Under the pieces are notes generated by a model, which saw only the letters and a program-made list of their open reading frames with translations, was not told the DNA's origin and did no database searches. DNA of 64,000 bases from Cenococcum geophilum 1.58 (lineage: Eukaryota; Ascomycota; Dothideomycetes; Gloniales; Gloniaceae): contig KV748288.1 of the NCBI GenBank assembly GCA_001692895.1, forward strand, positions 161,395-225,394. The letters run 5' to 3'. The translations under genes and the position numbers were made by a program. Each line of letters starts with the position of its first letter. The first letter of the stretch is position 1. Of this stretch, positions 26,201 through 38,100 are shown piece by piece.

Positions 26201-26591
26201 CGTTTGCCTATATCTCTATAAGGTAAGGTTTAAACTACTTAAGTGCTTTTCCTAATAAGAATAGTCCTGTGTAGGCTATCCGATCCACGGGTATAGGTAA
26301 CTTTACTCCCTCCTATAAAACCTTAAAATGCATCTGCGTAAGGAATCCTTTAAGCTTTAACCTCTCTCTGGTAAATCTCTTAATTAATAGTAGCTTGATC
26401 TTCGCTGCTCCTATCCTGTTAAGTCTTTCTTCCAACACTATATTGTTAGCTATTAGCTAGTTAACTATTTCCTGTAGTTGTCTAACCGTTATAGGTTGCT
26501 ATAAGTTAGTATCTACCATACTGGTATCACCTCCTATCCTTAAAGTAGTTGCTACCGTTAATGGTGTTATGGTGGCTGCTTTTGGTGGCAT
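20290..26591 (-). pseudogene. G2 gag-pol polyprotein, RIP-inactivated
   Basis: The gag start is the ATG at 26591. The zinc knuckle lies at about 25560-25600 (YINCGKWGHYVKD, first Cys now Tyr). A ~2-kb coding region without a known domain follows, then the aspartic protease near 23500-23560 (ALIDSRV where family members have DSGA). The reverse transcriptase spans about 23150-22400, with the catalytic box at 22549-22560 reading YFND instead of YxDD. RNase H is at about 22260-21880. Part of the integrase is still open (21279-21064) and keeps both catalytic Asp contexts, VIVDKLIKWGYF and IILDRDLRF. The chromodomain is at about 20410-20290. Readable only through many TAG/TAA codons. Confidence 0.85.
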
Positions 26592-26635
26592 GTTGTTCGA
26601 CTTCTTATATTAATACTGTAACTAGGTAGTGATTA

Positions 26636-27060
26636 TATAACGGAACCTTGTAGTAAGAACTACGATAGGCTCGTTAATAGGCTAGGTGTATAGAAAATGT
26701 AAGTATAAAAGTCAACAACGTAATAATAACTGGTGGAGTGGTTGCCTAATAGATTAACTCTAATTATATTCTGAGAATTACTATAAGGAAGGAACTATCT
26801 AGGTAGGGACTAAGGGTCCTTAAATATATAACCGTACTCCTATGAAATCCTTCTTGTACGTAATGTACGTCTTATACATAAGGTACGTAAGTTCCTCTCG
26901 TTCCTCTCGTTTAATACATAGCACATTATGTAACCTTGGTTACTATTCCTCGTCACATAGTTCTATCGGCTCCATTCTAGACCGTGCCTAAATTAACCAA
27001 CTAGCTTCTTCCGTCTCTTCTCTAAGTAGTCGTAACATCGTACTTAAAGCGTCCGTAATA
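26636..27060 (-). repeat. 5' LTR of gypsy G2
   Basis: 425 bp, same length as its partner at 19110. The LTR end next to the interior reads TATAACGG where the partner has TGTAACGG, one RIP-type change. The adjoining interior bases (26610-26635) are where the primer-binding site should be; I cannot name the primer tRNA. Confidence 0.92.
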
Positions 27061-27760
27061 TACTGTATATCGCGATAAACTTCAAAACGAGGTTATTAAA
27101 GCTCTAAATAACGCGAATTCTTAACGCTTTATTAAAGTTAAAAAGGAGATCTATAAGAGACTTGGTTAATATAATGGACTCTTATAATACTATAGCAGCG
27201 AACTTTTCTAAAAGGATAACTGTATGGTAATATGTCTAGAACGCGCTCTAAACAGCTAGCTCTACGGGTTTCTTTAGGATAGAAGTAACAACGTCGATCG
27301 AATTTTATAAATGTGTTGGATTTTATAGCTTACGGACGTTCTTAAATATATTTACTCTAGATATGTTATATACGGTGATATTTCGTACTATAATATTCTC
27401 TTAGATAAACATTTAAACGCAAAGCTAATTAACTTTACTGGTTTATCAATTAATGGGTCTCCTCTTTTTGCTTTGTACTTTATTTAAGCCTAAGCTTTAT
27501 ATCTAAGCACGCCTTAGAAGGACGAAATTTTTGCCTTTAGATTGGCTTATTATTATATTTTAATATATTATATTGCCTTTCACGAGCTTTCTAATAACAA
27601 TGTGGAAGATCATTATAAATAAGGAATATTTCCCGAATTAAAGTCCCTAGGGGCCTTTAGAGTTATTATTGGAGGCTATTAGAATGGCAAATATAACTAT
27701 ATAGATAACGTTATTAAAGAAATGGATAAGTAAGGTATGTTTATAAAATTAGGAATTTTA

Positions 27761-28699
27761 ACTATCTAAACTTATTCGCAGGTTTACGGAATCTATCCCT
27801 AGTAACGGCGCCGCGGTATTTCCTCTATACTCTTAAGGCTTTCCTTTTAACATTTACGAAATCTCGTCTTTAGCTTAAAAATCTAAAGGCTTCTCTGTCC
27901 AGATTTATACCTTACCTATTTTTTAGGCGTTATTAGCGTTAATAAAGGTAAGTTTTATACTTTATAAGTCTATTAGTCTTACTATCCTTCTATATAGTGT
28001 AATATACTAACTATCCTTTATTTAGGACATGCTAGATAATCTCTAGTTGCTAGTAAGCTCCTAAATTGCGCTATACTTTGTGTTATAGGTGTTAGATTAA
28101 AATACGCTTGCCTACCTTATATAATAGCGCTAGGGCAGGGTACGATGCGATTTATCTTTAAGGAATGTCTTAGTCTCTTCTAGTACTTTTTATATTTAAC
28201 GGTAATCTTAGTAGATTAGCACATCTTAAATATAGAGAAGTTTATAATTTGACGAATTCTTTTAAGTATATTAATAGTAAAAGAGAGGATTTGTAATATA
28301 AACAAATAGGTGCTATAATGCCTAGTAATATAATAGGTCTTACAACTTATAAGGCTCTGTTTTAATTAGATATATATAATACAGATAAGTTAGCAGCAAA
28401 ATTTAGATAAAAATAGCTGTATACAGCAACACCGCGTTAAGAAAATGTACTTAAATAATTGGACTACTAAATGTAAACCCCGGCTTCCTATTTCCGCGGG
28501 ACTAACCAAAATATAAGGATACGCCTAAGCTACTAGCCCCGTCCCTTCTATATAGCAACTCTGCCCTTTATTTCCGCAACTTTAGAAAAAGAGTGTACCT
28601 ATAATAATTTAGCTTTGGCTTGTTAAACGCGTCTTTAGTAAAACTTAAGGGCATCTTTAGAATTTAAAAGCCCGCTTTTATAAACCTAGGTGGGCTTTT
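27761..28699. other. Unassigned decayed sequence
   Basis: Downstream of the kinase relic. A minus-strand frame around 28250-27850 is fairly open through RIP-type stops (Thr/Lys/Gln-rich) but no family is recognised. Confidence 0.3.
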
Positions 28700-30140
28700 A
28701 AGCCACCTTATATTTACGCCCTAACTTAGTTATTCTTTCCCCTAGAATATTATTAATCTCCTATTTATTATCTAAGCTTACTTTATTAATTTTGTCTTTT
28801 TTAGTCCGGGTATAACGCTTTACAGTAGGCTCTAGGTTTAAAACGTCGCTTTAGTTATTAGTGGCGCCACTACTATTACCGTCCTCGTTCTTGTTATAAG
28901 TACAATTGCTAGCCTTATTATACGGCGGTTTAGAGCTATAGAGAAGGGTAGGCTCCTAAAGTAAAGGGCTAGCGGGCCGTGGAGTAAATACCGCTTGCTG
29001 GTTAACTTATAGGTATTAAGAGTTAAGGTTGGGTATAAGGGGGCTAGAAGACAAGTCTTTGTAATAGGTGGGTGGCCTTTATTACTTCTAGGGACGTGGA
29101 TTATTACTACCCTCGCTACCCCCGCTACTCTCTTTAGTAGGGTTATTAAAATTATAATTAGTAACGTTATTCTATTTAAGCTTCCGCTTCTTTAGTATAA
29201 AGGATAATTCGCCTCCCGCATTCCCTTTTTTATAATTACCCTCCCTAATAAGCGGATTGTCTATATGTTATGGTTATTAGGTTATAGTAACAATATTTTT
29301 AATATCTATAACTTACCAATATTATCTGTATTATTAGCTATTAAGGAGTCTCGGTTAGTTACTATGTAGGTCTTTAACTTCTATATAGCCTAGGGGACAG
29401 TCGCAATATTAATTCCCTTAGCTAGGCTATCTATTTTATTAACGTCTTCTGCTGTGGGTTTAAAATGGTTATACGTAGATACGCTAAAGAGATCTTCTAG
29501 CTCCTCTAAAGAAGGTAACTCTTTATCCTTGTTGTCCTTATTGCTGTAGTTATTTCCGCTACCTAATAATTATTAAGTAAGGCCGTTATATAGGGGGGAA
29601 GTATATACCTAACCTATAAGGTGCTAGTTAATCGCCGACTTTATTAGCTTTATTGTTAGTATTACCGGCTCCGTCCCCTTCAGCTTTAGGTTCTAAGTCT
29701 AGGTCGGCTATATTATCTTTAATAAATATTAGATTCGCTACTGCCTATTAGATATATTTATAGTTATTAGGAAAAGGAGGGAATAATTACTAAATTACCT
29801 TAATTGCTTCCTCCAGCGTCTTAGCTGTTACTTATATTCTTATAAATATCTTTATACTCGTTAAAAGCCTTAGGATCTGCGGGTGCCTTATTAGGTGGAA
29901 TATTTAAAAAAGGCAATATAGAATAACTTGCCTAAGCGCAACTAGGCTAAATATTTCACAGAATTATCTCTTAAAGGGAAGCGAGGTACTTTTCCCTTTT
30001 TTGTCCTCTTTTTAAGTATATTGCTTATATTTGCCTCAGAAGCCGTAATTATATAATACTAAGAAGCCTTCGGTTTTTTAGGGGGTGCAGTATAAAAATT
30101 AATATTATTAAGTAAAATTTATAAATTAAAACGGAGGGGT
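28700..30140 (-). pseudogene. Low-complexity Asn/Pro/Ser-rich relic, unidentified
   Basis: The minus strand shows long stretches rich in AAT/AAC, CCC/CCG and AGC codons (for example about 29180-28900), typical of disordered regions of fungal regulatory proteins. No DNA-binding or enzymatic motif is visible. It could be the disordered part of the SAP-domain protein upstream on the same strand (31404), but the frames could not be linked. Confidence 0.3.
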
Positions 30141-30599
30141 TAAGAAGATGCCACTGTTGTTACCGCTATTATTATTAGAATTATTATTGCCTTGTGCCTT
30201 TCTAATAGCCCTAAAGGACGGGTTACGCTAGGCTTTTAAGTCTACGCTAGTCCCCTTTTCGCCACTAGCTTATATCCGCAGCATCTATACTAAAATAACC
30301 CTACTAACTTAATAGCGAATCAAAACGTGTAATCTACGCTCTGTTAGTAATTACCGTTTATAATACATAAAGGTTTACACGGGCTTAAACTCTATTATAA
30401 GATTAACGCCTATTAGGAAACTACGATTGAGACCTAACTAACTAAGCTAGCACATTTAGCCTTTAATAGGGGCATCGCACTAAGCCTCCTTATTAAGGAG
30501 GTTAGTGGTGAAGTACCTCTGCCCTTATTCCTTAGAGTTAGAGCTAGCGCTAATATATCCGTTTTCCAACCCAATTATACTAGTAAACTAGATCTTCCG

Positions 30600-31404
30600 T
30601 ACTAGATCTTCTGCGAGACTATAGTTCCTAGGGTTAGATAGGTGGGGGGCGTGCCGTAATTCTACTGTAAGCATTAAAAGACACTTCGAGTAATAAGGGC
30701 ATTCTTAAATCTCTCCCCTGGATCTAAGGAACTTCCTTAGTTACACTCTACGGAGCCTACAGCCGCTACTTAACCTCCTAAATATATATAAAAGCCTTGC
30801 TTTTATCCTTACTTATAGCCAGATATTATAAATAATATAAGGGGGCAGATAGCGCAAATAGATTAGGCGATTACGCCTATATCTATCTCACTGCATCCTT
30901 TTAGCTGATGCAGCCACCGCATAAAGTCCGTCTCCGTTAGGAGATTAAATACGTGAATTTTTCTCCAGTATTCGTTAGCTAAGAGTAAGATTATAATACT
31001 AGCTCTACTAGAAGCCAGGCTATGCTACCGGATAGGCTATTTACCCCCAGATTCTGCCTTATAAGTCTTAGGTCTATATAAAGGATATTTTTATATAACC
31101 TATACCTCCTTAGCTAAATAGGGGGCTAGATTAAACTAAAGCCTGGCGGCTTCTCCGATCGCAATATAATCCTCTAATTATTAGGGAAGAGTAAGATCTA
31201 GGTCTAGGTTAAGAAGGTGCTAAAAAGGGCGAGGGCTTCTAGCTTTTGGCGGCGCAGCTTTAACTAAGCTAAGTAACTGGTATTAACCTATAGTTTCGCT
31301 AAGGACCTACTTCGGCGTCCGGCTTCGCCTTTATTATAACGCTATAATACGATACTGCCTAACGCGTCCCGCAGCTCGCAGCAGCTATAACCCGTATAAT
31401 CCAT
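30600..31404 (-). pseudogene. SAP-domain-like protein relic
   Basis: The first minus-strand codon I can place is the ATG at 31404. The first ~45 residues fit a SAP motif, a helix-turn-helix that binds AT-rich DNA: YSCCELRDALGSI, then a Gly-containing turn with GRRSRSLAKL, matching the family pattern of Leu-Arg-Asp-Leu then GkKaxLvxRL. After it comes a Leu/Arg/Gln-rich region read through RIP-type stops to about 30840. The extent downstream is uncertain. A pyrimidine-rich tract on the coding strand (31556-31597) lies upstream, as in many fungal promoters. Confidence 0.4.
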
Positions 31405-31949
31405 TACTAGGCGGTTCTTAGTATAGCTATTTATATTTATTCTAACAGGGATTAAGTTATATATTATAGTCACGTCCGAGACACTGCTAGAGGTAGAGGT
31501 AAAGAAGAGGATAAACGGAAATGTTATTCCGGTGTACTAATTAGTAGGAAATATAGGCAGGAGGAGAGGAGAGAGAAAAGGAAGAAAGGAGGAATATGGT
31601 AGGACCAAAGCATATATTAACACTAGAAGAGAGTATAAATATGTCCTATAGAAAGGGCCGAAGAGTTATAGCGCTAGGTGATTGTTAGTATAAAATATAC
31701 GGAGATTGGGGAAGAGGTAGAGCACCTATATAGACGCTAAGGGGATGGAAAATGCCTTATAGCTAACAGCTAGAGTTTAAGGTGGTACGGTAGCGGGAAA
31801 GAAAAGAGGAGATGGAGCATAAGGGCAAAAGCAGCAAGGGAGAAGGCCTTTTATGGTTGAGGTTAAGGTTAGGTCTTGGCCAAACTGGGGTGAGAAAGCG
31901 AGCGCGCCTTGCCTATAAAGGAACCTCTATTTCCTAATGCGTGGTCTCT
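31405..31949. other. Gene-free stretch with purine tract, less decayed
   Basis: Contains the purine tract at 31556-31597 (GAGGAGAGGAGAGAGAAAAG and following) and more CpA/TpG and G-rich triplets than its neighbours. It may be promoter sequence of the minus-strand SAP-like gene. No coding frame was found. It ends where homology to gypsy G3 begins, about 31950. Confidence 0.4.
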
Positions 31950-34478
31950 ATTTTATTTTTTACTTTTTAATTTTTATATATATCTATCTGTGGATCTTTT
32001 AGTTATACTTCTAGAATTCTTTATACCTAAAAGCTCTTTAGTATCTTATAAACTTTTTCTAGTTTATTATCCTCTTAAGTTACTACTAGCTTAGGGTAAT
32101 TATATCTAATAAATCTATCCTTACCTTTACGTAGTATTGCTCCTAATAGCTTCTTATTATTCTATAGTTTAGCTTTTCTACTAAGTGCGTTTACTCTTAT
32201 ATTTTTAGTTCCTTTAGTATACTAAATCTTAAAATAGTATTCTATAAGCATTTTTACCTATCTAACTTATTTATAATTAAGTTCTTTTATTATTATAAAC
32301 CCCGTTAGGTTCTTATAATCCGTTTTAACTATAAATAGTTTCTCTATACCTTATAAAAATACTCTCTATTTCTTAAGTACTATAATTATATCTAATAACT
32401 CCTTATTATAGACGTTATAGTTTAACTCTAGCGGTGTTATTTTTTAACTATAGTATACTACTAGATGCTATACGTCCTTATACTTCTATAATAAATATAC
32501 TCCTAGTATAAAGTCTAATATTTCTATTTCTATAACCGTGTCTAGTCCTAGTTAGTAGATTTTAAGGATTAGTTCTTAGGTAAATAACTCCTTAAGTTTG
32601 TTAAATAGCTTTTTTTACTTATTTCCCTATACCTATAGTTTCTCTTTCTTTATAAGCCTGGTAAATAGTTTAATATTCTTTAACTATTATACTATAAACC
32701 TTCTATAGTAGTTGCAAAACCCTAAAAATAACCTTAACTGTATTATATTCTCTAGTTCTTACCAACTTACTATAGCTTTAATTTTCTTTAGGTCTATACT
32801 AATATAACCTAGTTTAATAATAAATCTAATAAAATTGGTCTTCCTTATAAAGAACTCGTATTTCTTAATTGCTACTAGCATCTATTCTTTTTATAGTCTC
32901 TTTAAGACCCATTTAATATATTCCCCGTATTCTTCCTTAGTTATTAAGTAAATAATAATATCGTTAAGGTATACTATAATAAACTTATTAAGGTATTCTC
33001 CTAATATACTATTAATCCTTTTCTAAAATATTGCTAGTATATTTATTAACCCGAATTATATAACTAATAGTTTATACAGTCCTTCTCTTAACTTAAAAGC
33101 TGCCTTTTATTTATTACCTTCCTTAATTATAATCTAATAGTACGCCTATCTTTATAAAGATTTACACATTACCTATCTAATCCTAGATTTTGTTAATTAA
33201 AGGTAAAGGATACCTGTTTTTTCTAGTAATACTATTTAACTGCCTATAGTTAATACATAGCCTAAGTTTTCCGTTCTTCTTTAGTACGAATAGTACTAGA
33301 TAACCTACTAATAACTATAATAGTCTAATATATCCCTTTTATAAGTATTTCTAGATAAACTCTTTAAGTGCTCTTAACTCCTCTTAAGTAAGCTTATAGG
33401 TTAGGAAGAACCTTAGATTTATCCCTAGTTCTAACTCTATCTTATAGTCCCATACTATATAATCTACTAGCTTTTTACTTTTTAGGCTCTATAGTTTCTT
33501 ACTATACTTATAATATCTCTTTAGTACGTAACTTAAGCCTCGCTTAGTCTCCTTATATATCGCTCCGACTTAGTACTATACTAACTTAGTTTATTATTAT
33601 ATCTTACGGTATTAAATATCTTTAATATTGACCTAACCTATAATCTAATTAATTTTTAGATTATATTCCTATAACTAAGGCATTTCTAATACTGCCTTAT
33701 CCCGTCCTAATAGTAGGATATTAAAAAATATCTTAATTTGTCTTCCTTTAATAGTTAGCTAAATTAGTCCTATTTTAAGGTTAATAATCCCTCCTCTATA
33801 GGCTATTAGATCTCCTAAAATTATAACTAATAGGTAAGGTTGTTCCTTTTATCTATAAGGTAATCCCATTTTTTTAACTACTGCTAGTAAGATATAGTTT
33901 TATATTACTCTACTATCTATTAGTGCTTTAAACTACTAATCTTACTAATTAACTTATAAATTTAGGTGTTGTCCTTAAATTCCTTTAAGGGTCTAAGGCT
34001 CTACTACTAGCTCCCTCTAATTTTATAAGCCTCTACTTTTCCTAACTATTAGCTACTTAATCCTAGTATATTTAGCTTATTCCTCGGCTAATACCTAGTT
34101 TACTTTTTATCCTCTATATACTATAAATATGCGCTCTCTAGGTATTTCTACCACTATTATCCGTCTAAGCATTCTTCCGTAAGGAATCTTTCTGGTTAAA
34201 GTATTAAGTCTCCTAACTCCTAAACTTCTACTAGATGCCATCTATGTATATACTTAGTATTTCTATACTATTACTTATCTGGCGCCTAATATATCCTTAT
34301 AGGGTATTTTTAATTCTTTTCTTTTGGATTTTTGTGTATCTTATATACGTTGTCTATATATATAATCTATAATAAGGTATAATATACTAAATGCTTTAGG
34401 TTAACTCTTAGCTCGTCTTCGCCCTTAAGTTTAAACCTTTATTATATTAATCTAAACGTCGCAACTTTATTTGCAGGT

Positions 34479-35118
34479 TGTTACGGACCTTATATCGGCA
34501 GTAGTGCAACTACTAAGATTAGATATAAACGGGTTAGTTAAGATAGCACGGGAGGCGCTGGAACTGATTAAGCTATAGGATAAGGGGTAGCCGAGTTACG
34601 TGGCTAGTTGTAAGGGATATTATTGCGGACACCTCGGGTTGCCCTCAGGACAACCCCCGGACGCCCCTCGGATGGTCGCCGGTCACGTGCCGGAGGCACG
34701 CGCCCGTAGTATATAGTCTCTACGATCCCAGAGGCCTTACCTCCTTAAGGATTCGTCTCTCTCACCAATCTATCCTGTTCCAATCGTGTCCTTATAGCCC
34801 CCTGTCTACAAGATCCCCTCACACTAGTCACGTTATAAGTTCAAAACGTAGGAATATAGGAACGTGGGAACGTGACGTACTAACGTACTAATGTACTAAC
34901 GTACTGAACCCTTTACTATAGGGAGGAGTTATATATTTAAGGATAGACGGTCTCTATAGATAGTTTCTCTTCTTTATAGTAAATCTTAGAATATAATTAA
35001 AGTTAATCTGTTAGGCAACCACTCCACCAGTTATTATTACGTTATTGACTTCTTCTTTACCTATATATCTAGCCTATTAATAAGTCTACCATAGTTTTTA
35101 CTACAAGGCTTCGTTATA
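34479..35118 (+). repeat. 5' LTR of gypsy G4, interrupted by a solo LTR
   Basis: Starts TGTTACGGACCTTATATCGG and ends TTCGTTATA. Total length is 640 bp, of which 34609-34828 (220 bp) is an insertion plus its target duplication, leaving exactly 420 bp as in the 3' LTR. It has several short ACGTACTAA units (34875-34905). Confidence 0.92.
34609..34823 (-). repeat. 215-bp solo LTR of another retrotransposon family
   Basis: TG...CA ends with imperfect terminal inverted repeats (TGTAAGGG and CCCTCACA), flanked by a perfect CTAGT duplication (34604-34608 and 34824-34828). It is GC-rich and almost free of RIP-type change, unlike the LTR around it. A diverged copy in the opposite orientation starts at 58159. 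Strand cannot be proven without internal sequence; minus is arbitrary. Confidence 0.85.
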
Positions 35119-35158
35119 TATTTACTACTAAGGTTATAGTATTAATAAGTTAAACAAT

Positions 35159-38100
35159 ATGCCACTAAAAGTAGCAGCTACAATAGCGTTAACGGCAGTA
35201 ACTACCTTAGGATTAGGCAATAACACCAGTATAGCGAATACTAACTCTTAGCTAGTTACCGTTGGACAGCTATAGAAAATGGTTAATTAATTAATAGATA
35301 ATAATAGGATACTTAAAGAAAGGATTAATAGAATCGAAGCAGTAAAGGTTAAGTTACCCTTAATTAAGTAATTCTTAGGGGAGAAGTTAAAACTTAAGGG
35401 ATTCCTTACGTAAATGCACTTTAAGGTTATATAGAAAGGAGTTAAACTAAAAACGCTTATAGATTAAGTTACTTACGCAGAATTGTTCTTAACGAGAAGG
35501 GTACTTAAGTGGTTTAAATCTTACCTTATAGAGGTATAGGAGCATAGCATAATAACTACTAACTAGGAGGTACGGTATATGTTTTTAAGTTAGAACGGAT
35601 TCGCAAAACGCCTAACATAGATATTTAGAGACCTAGAGGTAACTACTATAGTAGAAAAAAAACTTTAAAACCTAGTATAGAGAACTTTAGTAATTAAGTA
35701 TATAATATAGTTTTAAATATTAGTAATATAGGTCGAATGGAATAATAAGGCGCTTATAGTATAGTATAAGTAAGGGCTTAAAGTAAAAGTCTAGGACGTA
35801 ATTATCCTAATAAAAGATATGGATACTCTTAAGGATTTAATTAATTAAGCAATTAAGATTAATAATAGGATTTACTAAAGAGAGTAGACTAAGAAGGGTT
35901 AGAATAGAGTTTTATAGTTATATAAGGCGTCAAGCATATATTAGCAAAGTTAAAGTTAAAAACTATAGTATAGCGCAGAGCTAATAGACCTAAGTAGTAC
36001 TAAAGAAAATAAGAAATAAAATAAGTAACTATAGAAACCTAAAGAATAAGGATTAAGTAATTAAAGGTCTAAGGAGTAAAGGCTAAACTAGGGATTTTAG
36101 CAGCAAAAGACGTTTAGTCGGACTCTATAGCAAGAAAAATGGTTTTAAAAAGGAGCTTATATAAATTATAGAAAATAAGGTTATTACGTTAAAGACTATA
36201 GAAGTGGTTAAAGTTATTATATAGTAAAAGGAACGAGACTAGTAGAAGACACATACGTATAGAAGAATAATAGTGTACTATAAGGAACAAAAGAGTGTTT
36301 AATTAATAGTTTCGCGTTTTGTTATAACAACGTATACTAAATTTATAAAGACGCTAAGTATAGCGTAAGCCATTGGCCATAGGAGCTAAAATTATTAGAG
36401 TTTAGAGGAACTAATAAACTAGTTTATAGATTAGATATTAAGGATAATAAATTTAATATAGGTAAAATATTTAGTAATAATAAGGTAATAAGGGTAGCTT
36501 ACTAGAAGTATATAGACCTTAAAGGTATTATACTAGAAGCAGAGGATAATTTTATTATAGAATAGGGAATATTAGTAGGGATTAAGACCCCACTAGATAT
36601 AATATCTATCGCTTTATAAAATATAAGAGAAGTAGGACAATAAACTATTTCGGTACTTAATAAAGGTAAAAGGCCAAAGGCTTAAGATTCTTAAGAAGAG
36701 ATATAAGACGCTTAAAATTCCTAAGACGGGATAAAATAAGCTTAAGGACCTATAATGGACGATAACTAATAGAGTAGAGTAACGGCTTAGTTTAGTAATA
36801 TATAAATAAGCTTGGGATAAAGTTTCCTAAAGGTATAAGACTCTTAAGACAAGATAAGTGAGATTTAAGATTTTTAAGACGAGATAAGAACACTATAAAA
36901 GCCTAGTTAGACTAAGGCTGGAGCTAAGCTTAAGATAGAAGCAAGCTTAGGATTAAGAATCTTATAAAACTAAGATTTTTAGGTATAAATAAGGACTATT
37001 AAATAAACTAAGATTAAGAAGTAAGAAGACTTTAAGGATCTACTTATAAGGCAAAAACTAAAAGAAACCATAATGGAATTTAGGTAAAGAATTATTGTAT
37101 AGTAAGAACAGAAACTAAACTAGAGATTTAGTATACTAGGTTATATAAGGGATAAAGCGCTAGTATAAAGAATTACTAATAGGCCTAAGGCAGGCATACT
37201 AAGAGCTAAGTAGCTTACTAAACTAGAAAGTAAAGAGGATTTAGGGATTCCTACTAGGTTTAAAGAACAATATATAAAGGGCTGTTATAACGTAGTAATA
37301 AGAAGATACTTCCTTATAGATAAGCTATATATACTCTAATAGCTATACTAAAAGTGGTATAGGTAATGACATAATGATAAGTGGGAAGATTTCTATATAT
37401 AGTTGGATAAACGAGTTATCTAGGACTACCCAATTACTAAGAAGGCTATAACTTATATTAAGGGGGCCTTAATTATAATATTAAAGGATCTAAAGGAATA
37501 ATTAGAGGATTAGAGAAGCGAGAAGCGTATCTTAGTACCTGTAAATAAAGTCACAACGTTTAGATTAACATGGTAAAGGTTTAAACTTAAAGATAAAAAT
37601 AAGTTAAGAGTTAACCTAAAGCACCTAGTATACTATACGTTATTATGGATTGTATATATAGACGATATATATAAGATATATAAGAATCTAAAAGAAAAGA
37701 ATTGGAAATACCCTATAAGGATATATTGGGCGCTAAAGAAGCAATAGTATAAAAATGCTAAGTATATACATAGCTAGCATCTAGTAGAAGTTTAGGAGTT
37801 AGGAGACTTAATACTTTAACTAGGAAGATTCCTTATAGAAGAATGCTTAGATGGATAATAGTGGTGGAAATGCCTAGAGAATACGTGTCTATGGTATATA
37901 GAAGATAAAAAGCAAACTAAATATTGGCTAAAGCATAAGCTAAGTGCGCAAGGATTAAATAGCTAATAGTTAGAAAAAGTAGAGGCCTATAGGATTAGAG
38001 GGAACTAGTAATAGAGCCTTAAATCCTTAAAGGAATTTAAGGACGATACCTAAATTTATAAGTTAATTGGTAAAATTAGCAGTTTAAAGCATTAATAGAT

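Larger units (their letters stand above)
19110..27060 (-). mobile_element. Complete Ty3/gypsy chromovirus G2
   Basis: 7951-bp element with two 425-bp LTRs flanked by a perfect 5-bp target duplication, TACTG at 19105-19109 and 27061-27065. It is on the minus strand: 5' LTR on the right, then gag, protease, reverse transcriptase, RNase H, integrase and a chromodomain, then a ~750-bp 3' region and the 3' LTR. It interrupts the kinase relic. LTRs and interior carry many RIP-type transitions, so the copy is dead. One undetermined base (n) is at 23235. Confidence 0.92.
19005..27760 (+). pseudogene. Protein kinase relic split by gypsy G2
   Basis: The two halves, 19005-19109 and 27066-27760, join in frame across the 5-bp target duplication. 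The left half ends in the glycine loop (NLIG-stop-GISGTV, with the stop in place of Gln), and the element lies inside the T-V codons. The right half holds the catalytic loop VIYGDISYYNILLD (HGD with His now Tyr), then LNAKLINFTG (the DFG-type Asp now Asn), FAFRLAYYYILIY for the F-helix, and a C-lobe ending near 27740. Size is about 260-280 residues, a bare kinase domain. It resembles the multicopy fungal kinases that have HGDIS rather than HRD. The mutated residues fit C-to-T/G-to-A changes. Confidence 0.7.
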
